Shown piece by piece: positions 5,085 through 6,285 of a stretch of 6,285 nucleotides of DNA. The notes under the pieces are model-generated. The model searched no databases, was not told where the DNA came from, and saw only the letters and a list, made by a program, of their open reading frames with translations. Source of the DNA: a bacterium (GTDB taxonomy: Bacteria > Cyanobacteriota > Sericytochromatia > S15B-MN24 > VGJW01); assembly GCA_021790035.1 (NCBI GenBank), contig JAJYIO010000166.1, positions 1 to 6,285 of the forward strand, in the 5' to 3' direction. Both the position numbers and the translations under genes were made by a program. The stretch's first letter is position 1; each line of letters starts with the position of its first letter.

Positions 5085-5127
5085 GAGCCACGGGCTCAAG
5101 CCGCGAGCCTGCAAATGGAGAGGCTCG
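5085..5127 (+). promoter_or_regulatory. Two tandem palindromes before the flgM promoter, possible operator
   Basis: GAGCC (5085-5089) pairs with GGCTC (5093-5097), and CGAGCCT (5104-5110) pairs with AGGCTCG (5121-5127). All four arms share the same GAGCC half-site, and the array ends five bases before the -35 box of the sigma-28-type promoter. It could be a regulator-binding array or, in RNA, alternative hairpins ending the upstream transcript. No T run follows. Confidence 0.4.
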
Positions 5128-5132
5128 GTACC

Positions 5133-5160
5133 TAAAGTCCTCCCGCATCGTGGCCGATAA
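5133..5160 (+). promoter_or_regulatory. Sigma-28 (FliA/SigD) type promoter of flgM-flgN-flgK
   Basis: TAAAG (5133-5137) is followed by GCCGATAA (5153-5160), an exact match to the sigma-28 -10 consensus. The TAAA to GCCG spacing is 16 bases, one more than the enterobacterial optimum but within the range accepted for SigD-type promoters. Transcription would begin near 5167, leaving a leader of about 40 bases before flgM. Control of flgM by the sigma factor it inhibits is the classic feedback loop. Confidence 0.82.
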
Positions 5161-5205
5161 ATAAGACGGGAGAACAAACTTCCCAGCGAAATCGGGGTGA
5201 TTACC

Positions 5206-5520
5206 GTGAGAATCGATCCGCGGCTTCTGGCTCAGACGAGCGACGTCGCGGCCACCGCGCGCAAGCGAGAGGCCGATGCCGTCAAGGCTCCGCCCAAGGC
5301 TCGGGCCGCTGCTGACGTGTCTCTCTCGGAGTCCGCCGAATCGCTGTCCAAGTTTGGCCCCGCGATCAAGGCAGGACCGGCTGTGAGATCCGAGAAGGTT
5401 GCGAGTCTGAGAGAAGCCGTTGCCAACGGCTCCTACCGGCCGAGCGGATCCGATGTCGCCCAGGCCATTCTGGAGCGCGGTGGAGAGCAGATCGACATCG
5501 ATCAGCTTCGCGGTAAGTAG
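5206..5520 (+). CDS. flgM: FlgM, anti-sigma-28 factor
   Basis: The 104-residue product binds and inactivates sigma-28 in the cytoplasm until the hook is finished, and is then exported through the flagellar channel. The N-terminal half is Ala/Lys/Arg-rich and probably unfolded, as in the family. The sigma-binding C-terminal part holds the signature VRSEKVASLREAVANGSY (60-77) followed by RPSGSDVAQAILERG. VSLSESAESLSK (38-49) resembles the preceding conserved D/V-S-L-S region. I take GTG 5206 as the start because GGGGTGAT (5194-5201), which continues the anti-Shine-Dalgarno match, lies just upstream. An in-frame GTG at 5197 would add three residues but overlaps that site. A sigma-28-type promoter lies directly upstream. 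flgN follows after nine bases. Confidence 0.93.
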   Translation: MRIDPRLLAQTSDVAATARKREADAVKAPPKARAAADVSLSESAESLSKFGPAIKAGPAVRSEKVASLREAVANGSYRPSGSDVAQAILERGGEQIDIDQLRGK

Positions 5521-5529
5521 TCTAGCGGC

Positions 5530-6036
5530 ATGGATACTAGCCGGCTCGAGCGGATCCTCGCGGCCGAAGCCGCGGGCTACGCGTCCTTCGTGACCAGGCT
5601 CCCGCTGAAGATTGCTGTCATCCAGAGGCGCGAGATCGTCGCGCTGCAACAGCTGCTGTCACGCGAGACCGAGGAGCAGCACAAGCTCCGAGGGCTAGAG
5701 CGTGATCGTCTCGAGGAGGCCGCCCGCCTCAATCACGGCCTCGGCTTGCCCGGTGATGCGCCGCTCGCCGCGACGCTGAGTCGCATTCCGGACCGATCCG
5801 CTGCAGAGCGCCTGGGCGCGCTGGGCGATCGCCTTGGCGATCTGGCCCGGCGACTCAAGGTGGGCAACGAGCGCTGCGGGATCCTCCTGGGTGCCGGACT
5901 CGAGTTCGTCCGGTTCTCGATGGAGTTTTATGCCCGCTTCCTCAATCCGGATGAACGTCTTGCCGATATGTTATACGGACCCGCTGCGGTCGGGACCGGA
6001 GTGTCGAACGTCAGCTTGATGAGCCGGTCGGCCTGA
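5530..6036 (+). CDS. flgN: FlgN-type flagellar export chaperone
   Basis: The 168-residue, almost wholly helical product fits FlgN, the cytoplasmic chaperone that escorts hook-filament junction proteins FlgK and FlgL to the export gate. The first helix (about 5-45) carries the family's E/L-rich pattern ending in IVALQQLLSRETEEQ. The middle is Arg/Leu-rich (ERDRLEEAARL, about 57-67). The C-terminal helix, VGNERCGILLGAGLEFVRFS (111-130), leads to a YG followed by a glycine/serine tail (149-168), as is usual in FlgN. Overall similarity in this family is low, so much of the call rests on position: directly after flgM and directly before flgK, as in Bacillus (YvyG). ATG 5530 lies nine bases after the flgM stop with only a weak ribosome binding site, which suggests translational coupling. 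Confidence 0.87.
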   Translation: MDTSRLERILAAEAAGYASFVTRLPLKIAVIQRREIVALQQLLSRETEEQHKLRGLERDRLEEAARLNHGLGLPGDAPLAATLSRIPDRSAAERLGALGDRLGDLARRLKVGNERCGILLGAGLEFVRFSMEFYARFLNPDERLADMLYGPAAVGTGVSNVSLMSRSA

Positions 6037-6044
6037 GCGGGAGG

Positions 6045-6062
6045 GCGCCTCGAAAGGGGCGT
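6045..6062 (+). other. GAAA-tetraloop hairpin between flgN and flgK
   Basis: GCGCCTC (6045-6051) pairs with GGGGCGT (6056-6062), including two G-T wobbles, around a GAAA (GNRA-type) loop. It ends seven bases before the flgK Shine-Dalgarno sequence. No T run follows, so it is more likely an mRNA-stability or translation element than a terminator. Confidence 0.45.
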
Positions 6063-6084
6063 AGACTTCGGGGGAGGCCGCGCA

Positions 6085-6285
6085 TTGAGCTCTGATCTCA
6101 ATCTCTCGGGCATCAGCTCGGCGATGAGGGGCCTCTATGCTGCCCAAGAGGCGATCGACACGGCCGGGTCCGACATCACCAATGCCAACACGCCCGGATA
6201 TTCCCGCGAACAAGTCAATCTGGCGGCCATCGACTATTCCCAGTCCGGACTGGAGACCAGCGGCGATCCCACGCTCTCGTCGATC
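6085..6285 (+). CDS. flgK: Flagellar hook-associated protein 1 FlgK, 3' partial
   Basis: The first 67 residues of FlgK (HAP1, the first hook-filament junction protein) are visible; the gene runs off the end of the window. The D0 signature is clear: SSAMRGLYAAQEAIDTAGSD (11-30), then ITNANTPGYSREQV (31-44). The NTPGYSR form is diagnostic of FlgK within the rod/hook/HAP family. The start is TTG 6085, set by a strong GGGGGAGG (6070-6077) seven bases upstream. An internal ATG (6124) would remove half of the conserved D0 helix. The N-terminus is a few residues longer than usual. It is the third gene of the flgM-flgN-flgK unit and the client of FlgN; flgL would be expected next, outside the window. 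Confidence 0.95.
   Translation, partial: MSSDLNLSGISSAMRGLYAAQEAIDTAGSDITNANTPGYSREQVNLAAIDYSQSGLETSGDPTLSSI

Noticed and set aside
5041..5649. Minus-strand frame of 202 codons covering flgM and its leader.
   Set aside because: It lies opposite FlgM, FlgN and the sigma-28-type promoter, and the protein is low-complexity with no motifs.
5942..5969. GCCGATAT at 5962-5969 with TCAA 16 bases upstream, a possible sigma-28 promoter for flgK.
   Set aside because: It lies within flgN coding sequence, the -35 box is imperfect and a better promoter serves the operon; the match may be chance.

Overview
This is a high-GC bacterial window carrying one continuous block of flagellar rod, hook-filament junction and late-regulation genes, all on the + strand. 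The genes, in order, are: an unidentified coiled-coil protein (5' end outside the window), a single-domain lytic transglycosylase, FlgF, FlgG, a muramidase-less FlgJ (rod-binding domain only), two tandem YvyF-type zinc-knuckle flagellar operon proteins, FlgM (anti-sigma-28), FlgN (chaperone) and the start of FlgK (3' end outside the window).

The order yvyF-flgM-flgN-flgK is the one known from Bacillus-type (Bacillota) flagellar clusters. The adjacent flgF-flgG pair and the lone FlgJ rod-binding domain are also common outside Bacillota. I cannot assign a phylum from this window. It suggests a motile, GC-rich lineage with a Bacillota-like flagellar regulon layout.

Layout: 1-620 coiled-coil protein with a C10 tract near its end; 621-866 intergenic with a copy of a short repeat; 867-1400 transglycosylase; 1401-1618 leader with a sigma-28-type promoter; 1619-2383 flgF and 2443-3225 flgG; 3226-3489 intergenic made of a diverged tandem repeat that supplies the flgJ ribosome binding site and start codon; 3490-3927 flgJ; 3928-4161 leader rich in inverted repeats; 4162-4596 and 4653-4988 the two YvyF-like genes; 4989-5205 intergenic with an inverted repeat copy, two tandem palindromes and a second sigma-28-type promoter; 5206-5520 flgM, 5530-6036 flgN, 6085 onward flgK.

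How the genes fit together: the transglycosylase probably opens peptidoglycan for the rod. FlgJ caps the growing rod, and FlgF and FlgG form its proximal and distal parts. Once the hook is complete, export of FlgM frees sigma-28, which would transcribe flgM-flgN-flgK from the promoter at 5133-5160 (and apparently also flgF-flgG from 1481-1507). FlgN escorts FlgK to the export gate. I found no wholly new multi-gene system. The least explained elements are the intergenic repeat family, the structured leader before the YvyF pair, the YvyF duplication itself, and the altered active-site motif of the transglycosylase.
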